From Taibaiella sp. (lineage in GTDB: Bacteria > Bacteroidota > Bacteroidia > Chitinophagales > Chitinophagaceae), in NCBI GenBank assembly GCA_019638495.1, contig JAHBTQ010000004.1, forward strand, positions 1 to 64,000: DNA of 64,000 bases, read 5' to 3'. Every line of letters starts with the position of its first letter. Positions within the stretch are counted from its first letter, which is position 1. The notes beneath the pieces were generated by a model. That model saw nothing but the letters and a program-made list of their open reading frames with translations, was not told the origin of the DNA and did no database searches. A program made the translations under genes and the position numbers. Below, one piece after another: positions 26,402 through 34,382 of the stretch.

Positions 26402-26671
26402 TTACCAGCTAGCCTTGCGCACGCCAGGTATCTTGCCGTCAAGCGCCATGTCGCGGAAAATGTTACGACAGATGCCGAAGTGGCGCATGTAGCCACGTGG
26501 ACGGCCTGTAAGCTGGCAACGATTCCTCAAACGCACAGGCGATGAGTTTTTAGGGAGCTTATCAAGTGCCTCCAGGTTACCTTCTGCCTTCAGGGCTGCA
26601 CGCTTTGCGGCATACTTAGCCACCAGGTGTTCACGTTTGCGCTGGCGGGCTTTTACTGATTCTCTTGCCAT
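26402..26671 (-). CDS. rpsN: 30S ribosomal protein S14
   Basis: The 89-residue protein is the long, zinc-independent form of S14: [20 protein letters not shown] at the start, then [20 protein letters not shown] and ending VRKASW. The CxxC pairs of the zinc-binding S14 form are missing, with only one Cys in the RNRCQ motif. S14 lies in the head of the small subunit. rplE is 45 bases upstream. Confidence 0.97.
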   Translation of the reverse strand: MARESVKARQRKREHLVAKYAAKRAALKAEGNLEALDKLPKNSSPVRLRNRCQLTGRPRGYMRHFGICRNIFRDMALDGKIPGVRKASW

Positions 26672-26716
26672 GTTATCTTTTATATTGCTGGGGTGTTAGC
26701 CCCATTTTCGTTTTTC

Positions 26717-27298
26717 TTAGTTACCTCCGGTTTTAGCCATGTTTGTGAAAGGCATACCCATTTCCTTCAGCAGCTCGTAAGCTTCTTCGTTGGTTTTAGC
26801 CGTTGTCACAAAAGTGATGTCCATACCGCTGATGCGTGCTATCTTATCAATGTTGATCTCAGGGAAGATGATCTGCTCAGTGATACCCATTGTATAGTTA
26901 CCACGGCCATCGAAAGACTTTTCGCTGATACCTTTGAAGTCACGTACACGAGGCAGAGAAACTGAGATCAAACGATCCAGGAACTCATACATCTTTACGT
27001 GCCTCAGTGTAACACGCGCACCGATAGGCATGTTCTTACGAAGCTTAAAGTTCGAGATGTCCTTTTTAGACATAGTAGGCACAGCCAACTGGCCGGTTAC
27101 TGTTGTCATCTCCTTTACCGCTTCATCTATCAGCTTCTTATCAGCTGTAGACCCCTTCACGCCCTGGTTCAGGCATATCTTCACAATACGGGGACACTGC
27201 ATCACCGTTTTGTAACCGAATTTCTTCATCAGCGCTGGCGCTGCTTCTTCCCTATACTTCTTCTGAAGGCGAGGGATATATGTTGTATTCGTTGCCAT
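26717..27298 (-). CDS. rplE: 50S ribosomal protein L5
   Basis: The 193-residue protein shows L5 motifs: [56 protein letters not shown] and [19 protein letters not shown]5 binds 5S rRNA and contacts P-site tRNA from the central protuberance. Its ATG overlaps the TAA of rplX by one base (TAATG), a strong sign of translational coupling. Confidence 0.97.
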   Translation of the reverse strand: MATNTTYIPRLQKKYREEAAPALMKKFGYKTVMQCPRIVKICLNQGVKGSTADKKLIDEAVKEMTTVTGQLAVPTMSKKDISNFKLRKNMPIGARVTLRHVKMYEFLDRLISVSLPRVRDFKGISEKSFDGRGNYTMGITEQIIFPEINIDKIARISGMDITFVTTAKTNEEAYELLKEMGMPFTNMAKTGGN

Positions 27299-27636
27299 TA
27301 TTTAATTGCTTCCCCTGATTTTTTAGATATACGAACAAAACCTGTCTCAGTACGCTCGCGCTTAACACGGGCAGGAGCTTTTGCTTTAGCATCCCACAAC
27401 ATCACGTTAGATATGTTGATGTATGCCTCTTCAGTCACAATGCCACCCTGTGGGTTCTGAGCATTAGGCTTCAGGTGCTTGGTTACCATATTCACGCCTT
27501 CTACAAGCACTTTGCCTTTAGTAGGTGAAACAGCAAGCACTGTGCGGGGCTGCGTACGATTCTTATCGTCGCCGGATATTACCACCACGCTGTCGCCTTT
27601 CCTGATATTGAACTTTGGTTTGAATCTCTTGTTCAC
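27298..27636 (-). CDS. rplX: 50S ribosomal protein L24
   Basis: The 112-residue protein has the KOW motif of L24 ([18 protein letters not shown], then [18 protein letters not shown]) and the C-terminal [16 protein letters not shown] segment. L24 starts large-subunit assembly and lies near the polypeptide exit. It shares a TAATG overlap with rplE and is preceded by rplN at 62 bases. Confidence 0.97.
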   Translation of the reverse strand: MNKRFKPKFNIRKGDSVVVISGDDKNRTQPRTVLAVSPTKGKVLVEGVNMVTKHLKPNAQNPQGGIVTEEAYINISNVMLWDAKAKAPARVKRERTETGFVRISKKSGEAIK

Positions 27637-27698
27637 TTTTTAAAATTTTGAGTTACACTCGGCCGCTTTTTCAAACGGGCTGCAAAGGTATAACAATT

Positions 27699-28067
27699 CT
27701 ACAATACTTCCGGTGCCAGGGAAACGATTTTCATGTATCCTTTATCACGCAATTCACGGGCTACCGGTCCGAATATACGTGTGCCGCGTGGATCATCAGA
27801 GTTGTTCAACAACACTACCGCGTTGTCATCAAAGCTGATGTATGAGCCATCTTTACGGCGCAGTTTATTTTTGGTTCGAACGATTACCGCTTTAGATACG
27901 GTTCCCTTCTTCATGCCGCCACCAGGAAGAGCATCCTTTACAGTAACAACGATCTTGTCGCCTATTCCTGCATAGTCCTGCCCTGAGTTTCCCAACACGC
28001 GGATGCAAAGCACTTCTTTCGCACCACTGTTATCGGCTACATTGAGCCGGGATTCTTGTTGTATCAT
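27699..28067 (-). CDS. rplN: 50S ribosomal protein L14
   Basis: The 122-residue protein begins [20 protein letters not shown] and contains [20 protein letters not shown] and [20 protein letters not shown], all typical of L14. It sits at the subunit interface, forms bridge B8 and is a contact point for ribosome silencing factor. rpsQ ends 9 bases upstream. Confidence 0.98.
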   Translation of the reverse strand: MIQQESRLNVADNSGAKEVLCIRVLGNSGQDYAGIGDKIVVTVKDALPGGGMKKGTVSKAVIVRTKNKLRRKDGSYISFDDNAVVLLNNSDDPRGTRIFGPVARELRDKGYMKIVSLAPEVL

Positions 28068-28076
28068 CTTAAAAGA

Positions 28077-28346
28077 TTACTTAGCTTTTTCAATAATTTC
28101 TACCAGGCGCCAGCGCTTAGTCTTGCTCAGCGGGCGGGTCTCCATGATACGAACGATGTCGCCTATTCCGGCAGTGTTCTGCTCGTCATGAGCATGGAAA
28201 CTTGATGTTTTCTTAAGGAACTTACCGTAGATCGGGTGTTTTACCTTACGCTCAACAGAAACAGTGATTGTCTTCTGCATCTTGTTGCTGCTTACTACCC
28301 CGATACGGGTTTTCCTGCTTTTTCTTTCGACCGTCATAATTGACAA
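28077..28346 (-). CDS. rpsQ: 30S ribosomal protein S17
   Basis: The 89-residue protein has the OB-fold S17 pattern: [40 protein letters not shown], and [20 protein letters not shown]. It binds 16S helices 7 and 11. Two ATGs are possible at the start (MSIM), which differ by three residues only. The gene lies 10 bases after rpmC. Confidence 0.97.
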   Translation of the reverse strand: MSIMTVERKSRKTRIGVVSSNKMQKTITVSVERKVKHPIYGKFLKKTSSFHAHDEQNTAGIGDIVRIMETRPLSKTKRWRLVEIIEKAK

Positions 28347-28356
28347 TATAAGTTTA

Positions 28357-28569
28357 TTATATACCTAATGCTCTTTTACGCTGCTCAGTTTTCATTCGTG
28401 CAATCTCGCGACGCAGCGTCTTTATAGAAAGCGGGTTCTCTATCGGGTTCACCGCATGACTGAACTTCATCCGCTTCAGGCGCATTTGCTCATCGCTGAT
28501 CTTCTCATTCAGCGCTTCATTATCCAGCGAACCAAACTCATTGCCTGTCGCCTTTTTTGCATTTGCCAT
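28357..28569 (-). CDS. rpmC: 50S ribosomal protein L29
   Basis: The 70-residue protein is a helical hairpin with the L29 core [20 protein letters not shown] and [18 protein letters not shown]. It lies next to L23 at the tunnel exit. The N-terminal part ([19 protein letters not shown]) is longer than in most L29 proteins, which usually start near the KISDEQ segment. It follows rplP after a 148-base gap with repeats. Confidence 0.94.
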   Translation of the reverse strand: MANAKKATGNEFGSLDNEALNEKISDEQMRLKRMKFSHAVNPIENPLSIKTLRREIARMKTEQRKRALGI

Positions 28570-28584
28570 TTTAATTGTTTTTTT

Positions 28585-28717
28585 AGTCGTAAGTCAAAAG
28601 TCGTAAGTCGTAAGCTCCTTTAGCGCTAAACTTCAACCCGGGACTCTAATCTTTTATACTTATGAAATCTGTCTGATAACAGCTTTCTACTCTATACTTT
28701 GTACTTTCTACTACGTA
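28585..28717. repeat. Short direct repeats in the rplP-rpmC gap
   Basis: AGTCGTAAG occurs three times within 28585-28614, and ACTTTCTACT / CTATACTTTG / CTACGTACTACG repeats fill 28683-28717. No gene is present. The gap is much longer than the neighbouring 9-10 base gaps. Confidence 0.6.
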
Positions 28718-29140
28718 CTACGCTCCTGCATAGTCATGACGAACAACAAACTTCGTCTTGATAGGCAACTTCTGTGCCGCAAGCTCCAGAGCTTCTTGTG
28801 CCAGTTGCTGAGGTACGCCTTCTACTTCAAACATGATCAGACCCGGCTTCACCACAGCAGCCCAAAACTCCAGGTTACCTTTACCTTTACCCATACGCAC
28901 TTCTGCAGGCTTGCGGGTAATTGGCTTGTCAGGGAATATGCGAATCCAAACCGTACCCTCACGTTTCATGTGGCGGGTCATCGCCTGGCGAGCAGCTTCT
29001 ATCTGGCGGTTAGTTATCCACTTTGGTTCCAGCGCCTTCAGACCGAATGAGCCGAATGCTACTGTAGCACCACGCTGTGCGTTGCCCCTGATCCTGCCTT
29101 TATGCGCCTTACGATGTTTTACTTTTTTCGGTTGTAACAT
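28718..29140 (-). CDS. rplP: 50S ribosomal protein L16
   Basis: The 140-residue protein begins [20 protein letters not shown] and has [20 protein letters not shown] and the [17 protein letters not shown] stretch that includes the A-site-facing loop; its Arg-rich part is intact. L16 helps place tRNA in the A site and stimulates peptidyl transfer. It sits between rpsC (40-base gap) and rpmC. Confidence 0.98.
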   Translation of the reverse strand: MLQPKKVKHRKAHKGRIRGNAQRGATVAFGSFGLKALEPKWITNRQIEAARQAMTRHMKREGTVWIRIFPDKPITRKPAEVRMGKGKGNLEFWAAVVKPGLIMFEVEGVPQQLAQEALELAAQKLPIKTKFVVRHDYAGA

Positions 29141-29180
29141 TGTTACACGTTTTATTAAAAGAGATTCCTAATATATTTTA

Positions 29181-30008
29181 CTACCTGCGGCTTCCTGCAC
29201 GCTCACCTCCGCGACGGTCACCACCGCCTCCGCGACGATCACCACCTCCGCGGCGGTCACCACCACCACGACGGTCACCCCTGTCGCGATCACCACGCTC
29301 ACCTCCCTGGAATCCACCGGCAGGACGATTACCACGGCCATCAGAGTTTGCAGAGAAGTTAGGATTCAGATCACGCTTGCCCAGTACTTCACCCTTACAT
29401 ATCCACACCTTCAAACCGATCTTACCATATACGGTCATTGCGTATACTGAAGCGTAGTCGATATCCATACGCAGTGTGTGCAATGGTGTACGGCCCTGCT
29501 TGAATTCCTCGCTACGAGCAATTTCAGCACCGTTCAAACGGCCACCTGCCTTGATCTTGATACCTTCAGCTCCCATGCGCATTGCAGTGGAGATAGCCAT
29601 CTTGATAGCACGCTTGTAGCTTACGCGACCTTCGATCTGGCGAGCAATCGTTTCACCAACGATCATTGCATCCAGTTCCGGGCGACGGATCTCCATAATG
29701 TTGATCTGCACATCGTCCTTCTTGGTCAGCTTCTTCAGCTCTTCCTTGATACGGTCAACCTCTGTGCCACCCTTTCCTATGATGATACCAGGCTTTGATG
29801 TGTGTATGGTTACGATCAGTTTACCCAGTGTACGCTCGATAACAATGCGGGAAATTCCGCCTTTGTTGATACGCGCATTGAGGTAGTTACGGATCTTGTG
29901 GTCTTCTACCAGCTTGCCGCCGAAGTCCTTTTTTTCGCCGTACCACATTGAGTCCCATCCGCGAACGATACCCAACCTGTTACCTATAGGATTACATTTT
30001 TGACCCAT
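29181..30008 (-). CDS. rpsC: 30S ribosomal protein S3 with Arg/Gly-rich C-terminal tail
   Basis: The 275-residue protein has the normal S3 body: [14 protein letters not shown], the KH-domain loop [12 protein letters not shown] (residues 73-84), and the C-terminal domain [21 protein letters not shown]3 forms the mRNA entry tunnel and takes part in unwinding mRNA. From about residue 222 it carries an additional tail made of DRRGGG-type repeats, ending ERAGSRR. Extra acidic/basic tails are known in some Bacteroidota S3 proteins, but this RGG character is conspicuous. The corresponding DNA is a simple repeat of about 100 bases, which suggests slippage as its source. Confidence 0.95.
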   Translation of the reverse strand: MGQKCNPIGNRLGIVRGWDSMWYGEKKDFGGKLVEDHKIRNYLNARINKGGISRIVIERTLGKLIVTIHTSKPGIIIGKGGTEVDRIKEELKKLTKKDDVQINIMEIRRPELDAMIVGETIARQIEGRVSYKRAIKMAISTAMRMGAEGIKIKAGGRLNGAEIARSEEFKQGRTPLHTLRMDIDYASVYAMTVYGKIGLKVWICKGEVLGKRDLNPNFSANSDGRGNRPAGGFQGGERGDRDRGDRRGGGDRRGGGDRRGGGGDRRGGERAGSRR

Positions 30009-30034
30009 TACAATGATTATTAAGCTTGAATGTT

Positions 30035-30409
30035 TTAGTTTTCGTTGTTTTCAGTTACTGTTACCGGATTGCGGCTATCTACAGCTATCGTTACGTGATT
30101 GCTGCGCTTGCGAACACGGTATGCACGACCTTGTGGTGCAGGGCGCATACGCTTCAGCATGCGGCCACCGTCTACCATTACAGTCTTTACATAAAGGTTA
30201 GCCTCAGCTATGTCTACACCTTCGTTCTTTACACGCCAGTTAGCAATAGCGCTAACAAGCAGTTTCTCCATTGCTACAGAGTTGTGCTTCGGGCTGAACT
30301 TCAATGTATTCAGCGCGTTCTCCACATCCATTCCGCGCACCAGGTCCGCCAGAAGGCGCATCTTGCGTGGAGATGTCGGATAATTCCTTAAACGGGCAAC
30401 AGCTTCCAT
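30035..30409 (-). CDS. rplV: 50S ribosomal protein L22
   Basis: The 124-residue protein shows [20 protein letters not shown], the ANWRVKN loop region, and [20 protein letters not shown], which forms the extended hairpin lining the exit tunnel. The SNHVTIAV end is typical. Neighbours are rpsS upstream (127-base gap with repeats) and rpsC downstream (26 bases). Confidence 0.97.
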   Translation of the reverse strand: MEAVARLRNYPTSPRKMRLLADLVRGMDVENALNTLKFSPKHNSVAMEKLLVSAIANWRVKNEGVDIAEANLYVKTVMVDGGRMLKRMRPAPQGRAYRVRKRSNHVTIAVDSRNPVTVTENNEN

Positions 30410-30424
30410 TTCTTATTGTTTTTA

Positions 30425-30523
30425 ACCCCAAACCCTTAAAGGGGCTTATAACCGGGTCTTGTTTATTTTAAGTTACTCAATCTTGTTCCAGATCACCTGT
30501 TCTCCCCTTCTTGGGTCGGGGGT
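30425..30523. repeat. Paired GC-rich elements in the rpsS-rplV gap
   Basis: ACCCCAAACCCTTAAAGGGG (30425-30444) lies just before the rplV start and CTCCCCTTCTTGGGTCGGGG (30503-30522) just after the rpsS stop, as read on the plus strand. The first can form a CCCTTAAAGGG hairpin. Confidence 0.65.
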
Positions 30524-30536
30524 GAAACCGGATTTA

Positions 30537-30803
30537 TTACTTCTGACCGCTATGTCCCTTGAAGTTACGGGTAGGTGAAAATTCACCCAGCTTGTGGCCC
30601 ACCATATACTCAGTAACATATACAGGTATAAACTTGTTGCCATTGTGCACTGCAAACGTCTGACCTACGAAATCAGGAGTGATGGTGCTGCGGCGGCTCC
30701 ATGTTTTGATAACGCCCTTTTTTGCCTTTCCGTCGTTGATAGCATCTACCTTCTTTGTAAGGTTTGCATCTACATAAGGTCCTTTTCTTATTGAACGAGC
30801 CAT
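30537..30803 (-). CDS. rpsS: 30S ribosomal protein S19
   Basis: The 88-residue protein begins [20 protein letters not shown] and contains [20 protein letters not shown] and [20 protein letters not shown], all S19 signatures. It binds the 16S head with S13 and reaches the A-site region. It lies 61 bases after rplB. Confidence 0.98.
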   Translation of the reverse strand: MARSIRKGPYVDANLTKKVDAINDGKAKKGVIKTWSRRSTITPDFVGQTFAVHNGNKFIPVYVTEYMVGHKLGEFSPTRNFKGHSGQK

Positions 30804-30864
30804 TTTCTTATAATTTTAAACCCTTTCGGATTTTTTACTTTTGAGTTTTACGTTTTTACTTTAC

Positions 30865-31701
30865 TTAAGCCAGCTTCTTACCGTTCTTACGCTGAATGAT
30901 AAGCTTATTAGATGACTTAGTCCTGCTACGAGTGATCTCGCCCTTAGCGTATTTACCCTTACGGCTACGTGGGTGACCACCTGAAGAGCGACCTTCACCA
31001 CCACCCATTGGGTGATCAACAGGGTTCATCGCTACACCACGTGTACGTGGACGGATACCTTTCCAACGGTTGCGACCTGCTTTACCCATTGATTGCAGAG
31101 CGTGGTCACTGTTTGAAACGATACCTACTGTTGCCATACAAGTGCTCAACACTTTACGTAGCTCACCGCTAGGCATTTTCAGTACGCAATATTTTTCTTC
31201 CTTAGCGTTAAGCTGAGCATATGTACCCGCTGAGCGAGCCATTGCGCCACCTGCACCAGGATGCAATTCTATATTGTGAACCACAGTACCCAGTGGCATG
31301 TTCTTCAATGGAAGAGCATTACCAACTTCCGGAGCAGCAGAGCTACCACTTACTACTGTAGCGCCTACCTGCAGACCCTGCGGAGCAATGATGTAACGCT
31401 TTTCGCCATCAGCATAGCTCAGCAGAGCGATGAATGCTGTACGGTTTGGATCGTACTCTATTGATTTTACAGTAGCCTTAATATCAGCTTTGTTACGCTT
31501 GAAGTCTACTATACGGTATTTAGTTCTGTTACCACCGCCTATATAGCGCATAGAACGACGGCCCTGTACGTTACGGCCACCTGTGCCCGGAGAAGCTTCA
31601 AGAAGGCTCTTTTCAGGTACGTTTGTGGTGATCTCCGCATAAGCGTTACCTATCCTCCAGCGGGTACCGGCTGTTACCGGTTTGTATTTACGTAATGCCA
31701 T
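30865..31701 (-). CDS. rplB: 50S ribosomal protein L2
   Basis: The 278-residue protein contains the L2 hallmarks: [19 protein letters not shown], the RNA-binding centre with [20 protein letters not shown], and [20 protein letters not shown], including the conserved His in HPMGGGEG near the peptidyl transferase centre. L2 is needed for subunit joining. It follows rplW after a 103-base gap that holds a pair of stem-loop repeats. Confidence 0.98.
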   Translation of the reverse strand: MALRKYKPVTAGTRWRIGNAYAEITTNVPEKSLLEASPGTGGRNVQGRRSMRYIGGGNRTKYRIVDFKRNKADIKATVKSIEYDPNRTAFIALLSYADGEKRYIIAPQGLQVGATVVSGSSAAPEVGNALPLKNMPLGTVVHNIELHPGAGGAMARSAGTYAQLNAKEEKYCVLKMPSGELRKVLSTCMATVGIVSNSDHALQSMGKAGRNRWKGIRPRTRGVAMNPVDHPMGGGEGRSSGGHPRSRKGKYAKGEITRSRTKSSNKLIIQRKNGKKLA

Positions 31702-31715
31702 TGTTATTATCTTTT

Positions 31716-31802
31716 ACCCCAAACCCCTAAAGGGGCTTACTTATGGTTATTACTATTTTAATTAAGTTTTTACTACCACCTCCCCTTCAGGGGACGGGGG
31801 TT
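31716..31802. repeat. Paired GC-rich elements in the rplW-rplB gap
   Basis: ACCCCAAACCCCTAAAGGGG (31716-31735) lies before the rplB start and CTCCCCTTCAGGGGACGGGG (31780-31799) after the rplW stop. Both are self-complementary. This is the cleanest pair in the operon. Confidence 0.7.
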
Positions 31803-31804
31803 AC

Positions 31805-32104
31805 TTACTGTCCTGCAAACAGGTCAATTGTTTCACCTTCTGCCAGTGTCACAACAGCTTTCTTATAAGAAGGCTTGCGACCGGTAAGAAGACCAGCTTT
31901 TGTAAAGCGTGCCTTATTCTTGGCAGGAACCACTACAGTGTTCACTTCTGCAACGCGCACGCCGTAAAAGCTTTCTACTGCTTTCTTTATTTCCAGTTTG
32001 TTGGCAGTTTTTCCTACAACAAATGTGTAGCGGCCGTTACGCTCCATCTGGAGGTTTACCTTCTCGGTGATCACCGGCCTTACCAATACTTCTGACGGTT
32101 TCAT
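31805..32104 (-). CDS. rplW: 50S ribosomal protein L23
   Basis: The 99-residue protein begins MKPSEVLVRPVITEKVNLQM and has NKLEIKKAVESFYGVRVAEV, both standard for L23. It sits at the polypeptide tunnel exit, the docking site for trigger factor and SRP. It lies between rplD and rplB, with stem-loop repeats in the gaps on both sides. Confidence 0.98.
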   Translation of the reverse strand: MKPSEVLVRPVITEKVNLQMERNGRYTFVVGKTANKLEIKKAVESFYGVRVAEVNTVVVPAKNKARFTKAGLLTGRKPSYKKAVVTLAEGETIDLFAGQ

Positions 32105-32118
32105 TTTCTATATTTTTT

Positions 32119-32190
32119 ACCCCAAACCCCTAGAGGGGCCTTAATATTGTTTCCTTTATCCCGCTCCCCCGCCGCGGCGGGTTGGGGGTC
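32119..32190. repeat. Paired GC-rich elements in the rplD-rplW gap
   Basis: ACCCCAAACCCCTAGAGGGG (32119-32138) lies before the rplW start, and CCCCCGCCGCGGCGGGTTGG (32167-32186) after the rplD stop. The second contains the palindrome CCGCCGCGGCGG that also appears in the tRNA-derived repeats near 14515 and 14627. Confidence 0.68.
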
Positions 32191-32823
32191 TTACGCTTCA
32201 ACAGGCTCTTCTGTGAACATCTTTGCTGCAGACTCAGTGAAGATCAGCACGCTCGCATTTGTGATGTCGTACGTATTCAGATCGCTGAGCATTACAGTTT
32301 TGTTAGACTGGATGTTGCGGCCGCTGAGATACACATTCATGTCATAGTCAGGCAGTACCACCATAGTCTTCCTGTTTTCACCGCGAAGAGCATCCAGCAT
32401 TGCAGCGAAGTCCTTAGTCTTCGGAGCTGCTATAGTCATGTCTTCTACGATTACGATCTTACTGTCCTTAGCCTTGTAAGCCAGTGCAGAGATCTTAGCC
32501 AGGTCTTTCACCTTGCGGTTCAGTTTGAAGTCATAAGCGTGAGGCTTCGGACCGTTCACAGTACCACCACCTTTATAAAGTGGGTTACGGATGTTACCCT
32601 TACGCGAGCCACCGGTACCCTTCTGCTTGTGCAGTTTCTTAGACGAGCCATGCACTTCCGCACGTGTCTTCGTCTTGTGTGTACCCTGGCGCTGCGCTGC
32701 GAGATATTGCTTTACCGCGAGGTAAATACAATGGTCGTTGGGCTCAGCTCCGAAAATCTCATCAGGAAGTTCTATCGAACGGCCTGTCTTTACTCCTTTA
32801 TTATTTAATACGTCAACTTGCAT
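32191..32823 (-). CDS. rplD: 50S ribosomal protein L4
   Basis: The 210-residue protein has MQVDVLNNKGVKTGRSIELP, the tunnel loop RAEVHGSSKKLHKQKGTGGS and RKGNIRNPLYKGGGTVNGPK, and ends with a Rossmann-like C-terminal domain (AASVLIFTESAAK-type). L4 binds 23S rRNA and lines the narrow part of the exit tunnel. In E. coli it also controls the S10 operon; no matching leader was recognised here. It starts 7 bases after rplC. Confidence 0.97.
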   Translation of the reverse strand: MQVDVLNNKGVKTGRSIELPDEIFGAEPNDHCIYLAVKQYLAAQRQGTHKTKTRAEVHGSSKKLHKQKGTGGSRKGNIRNPLYKGGGTVNGPKPHAYDFKLNRKVKDLAKISALAYKAKDSKIVIVEDMTIAAPKTKDFAAMLDALRGENRKTMVVLPDYDMNVYLSGRNIQSNKTVMLSDLNTYDITNASVLIFTESAAKMFTEEPVEA

Positions 32824-32830
32824 GACTCAA

Positions 32831-33448
32831 TTAATTCTGAATTAAAACAATAGATCCGTTGTGACCGGGCACCGAGCCGCTGATCAGTATATAGTTCTTT
32901 TCTGCAAACACTTTTACTACGCGAAGCGCTTTTACCTTCACGCGGTCGTTGCCCATCTGGCCAGCCATGCGCATACCTTTAAATACGCGGCTAGGGTAAG
33001 ATGAACCACCTACCGAACCCGGAGCGCGCTGACGGTCGTGCTGGCCATGGGTTGCTTCACCCACGCCGCTAAACCCGTGACGACGCACAACGCCCTGGAA
33101 ACCTTTACCCTTGGAGGTGCCGATAACGCTTACCTTTTCTCCTTCAGTAAAAATTTCGCAGGTGATGCTTTCACCAACATTCTTATCTATGGAACAATTG
33201 CGGATTTCCTTTACAACACTCTTGGGAGTAGTGCTGGCCTTGGCAAAATGACTGATCATTGCCTTTGGCGTATTTTTTTCTTTGGCCTCGCCATATGCTA
33301 TCTGCAGCGAGTTGTAACCGTCGGATTCCACGGTTTTCTTTTGAGTCACCACACAAGGACCAGCTTCGATAATGGTGCAGGCTGTCTGCTTACCATTAGG
33401 CTCAAAAATGCTGGTCATACCGATTTTTTTACCAATAATACCTTTCAT
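32831..33448 (-). CDS. rplC: 50S ribosomal protein L3
   Basis: The 205-residue protein starts at 33448 with [20 protein letters not shown]; the frame is open 16 codons further upstream, but those residues are not family-like. It has [17 protein letters not shown], the [20 protein letters not shown] loop reaching toward the peptidyl transferase centre, and [15 protein letters not shown]3 nucleates 23S folding. It is the second gene of the operon, about 137 bases after rpsJ. Confidence 0.97.
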   Translation of the reverse strand: MKGIIGKKIGMTSIFEPNGKQTACTIIEAGPCVVTQKKTVESDGYNSLQIAYGEAKEKNTPKAMISHFAKASTTPKSVVKEIRNCSIDKNVGESITCEIFTEGEKVSVIGTSKGKGFQGVVRRHGFSGVGEATHGQHDRQRAPGSVGGSSYPSRVFKGMRMAGQMGNDRVKVKALRVVKVFAEKNYILISGSVPGHNGSIVLIQN

Positions 33449-33560
33449 TACTATTATATTTAAGCTAAGCGCCCGGTTCTGTCCTGCCCCGCTCATCGGA
33501 GGCCGGGGGTGTGGCCCGGGATTAGCTGCTTTTCAATTTTGTTAAGAACTATCTCTTATT

Positions 33561-33583
33561 CCCTCCCGCCTTAGCAGGAATGG
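33561..33583. repeat. GC-rich stem-loop element after rpsJ
   Basis: CCCTCCCGCCTTAGCAGGAA followed by TGGGA lies next to the rpsJ stop. It resembles the stop-side element of the paired repeats in the gaps further along the operon, although its stem is less perfect. Confidence 0.45.
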
Positions 33584-33585
33584 GA

Positions 33586-33891
33586 TTACGCTTTGATCTC
33601 TACTTCTACACCACTTGGCAGATCCAGCTTCGAAAGTGCATCTACGGTACGGGAAGAAGACGTGTATATATCCAGCAGGCGCTTGTGCGTGCAAAGCTGG
33701 AACTGCTCACGTGCTTTTTTGTTTACGTGCGGCGAGCGCAATACTGTAAAGATCTTCTTCTCTGTGGGCAAAGGAATAGGGCCTGTAACCACTGCTCCTG
33801 TGTTGCGCACCGTCTTCACGATTTTATCAGCTGATTTATCAACCAGGTTGTGGTCGTAAGATTTTAGCTTAATTCTGATACGCTGTGACAT
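33586..33891 (-). CDS. rpsJ: 30S ribosomal protein S10
   Basis: The 101-residue protein begins [20 protein letters not shown] and contains [20 protein letters not shown] and [20 protein letters not shown], all S10 signatures. S10 is in the head of the small subunit and, as NusE, takes part in transcription antitermination. It is the first gene of the S10-spc operon. fusA, rpsG and rpsL, which often precede it, are not upstream; the next gene is a divergent glycosyltransferase. Confidence 0.98.
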   Translation of the reverse strand: MSQRIRIKLKSYDHNLVDKSADKIVKTVRNTGAVVTGPIPLPTEKKIFTVLRSPHVNKKAREQFQLCTHKRLLDIYTSSSRTVDALSKLDLPSGVEVEIKA

Positions 33892-33928
33892 ACTTATAAA
33901 TAGCTTGTCCCTTTAAAATTTGGGACTG

Positions 33929-33958
33929 CAAAGGTACATAAGATTTTTACATGGCAAA
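33929..33958 (-). promoter_or_regulatory. Promoter of the S10-spc ribosomal operon
   Basis: On the minus strand TTTG (33958-33955) and TACCTTTG (33936-33929) are 18 bases apart, a close match to the Bacteroidota promoter. Transcription should begin near 33924, giving a leader of about 30 bases before the rpsJ ATG at 33891. Confidence 0.75.
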
Positions 33959-34382
33959 ATATTTTTTCAGGATTTTTTCCTCCTTTTCTGCCCTCTGCCG
34001 GTTGGAGGTGCAATATTCGGTCATTTCGGGCACACTCGTCACGAAACAGACCTTACATCAACAGGTAGCCCTGACCAACTCACGAAGGCAAAACGACCGG
34101 GAATACATTTCGCTCCTGATTTACCCACTGAACTGGATTTGCCGTCCAAGACAACCGCCATTCAAATACATCTCACCCACCGCCCTGCAATCTTTCGCTG
34201 CAAATCGCTTCCACTAGTAAAAAACTGGCCCGTTTTTTGCTTTACAGTTAATAAATCCGTCAACCCTATGTCCTGCTTCCTCCAATTAGCATCTCTGCCA
34301 CGCCTATTCCTTCCGGGTTCAAACGCTCACAGTAGTTAGCTAGCGCCCCCTTCACTTCTATAACCCTCAAACCCCTTGCCCT
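33959..34382. other. Divergent intergenic region upstream of the ribosomal operon
   Basis: No gene is supported. A plus-strand frame at 33920-34339 overlaps the rpsJ promoter, has no signal peptide or domain and is rich in Pro, Ser and Leu, as expected for a chance frame. It should also hold the promoter of the glycosyltransferase gene at 34383. Confidence 0.55.

Noticed and set aside
32182..32808. 208-codon frame opposite rplD
   Set aside because: Antisense to an unmistakable L4 gene; no coding signature of its own.
33920..34339. 139-codon plus-strand frame overlapping the rpsJ promoter
   Set aside because: It covers the operon promoter region on the opposite strand, and the composition is not protein-like for this genome.
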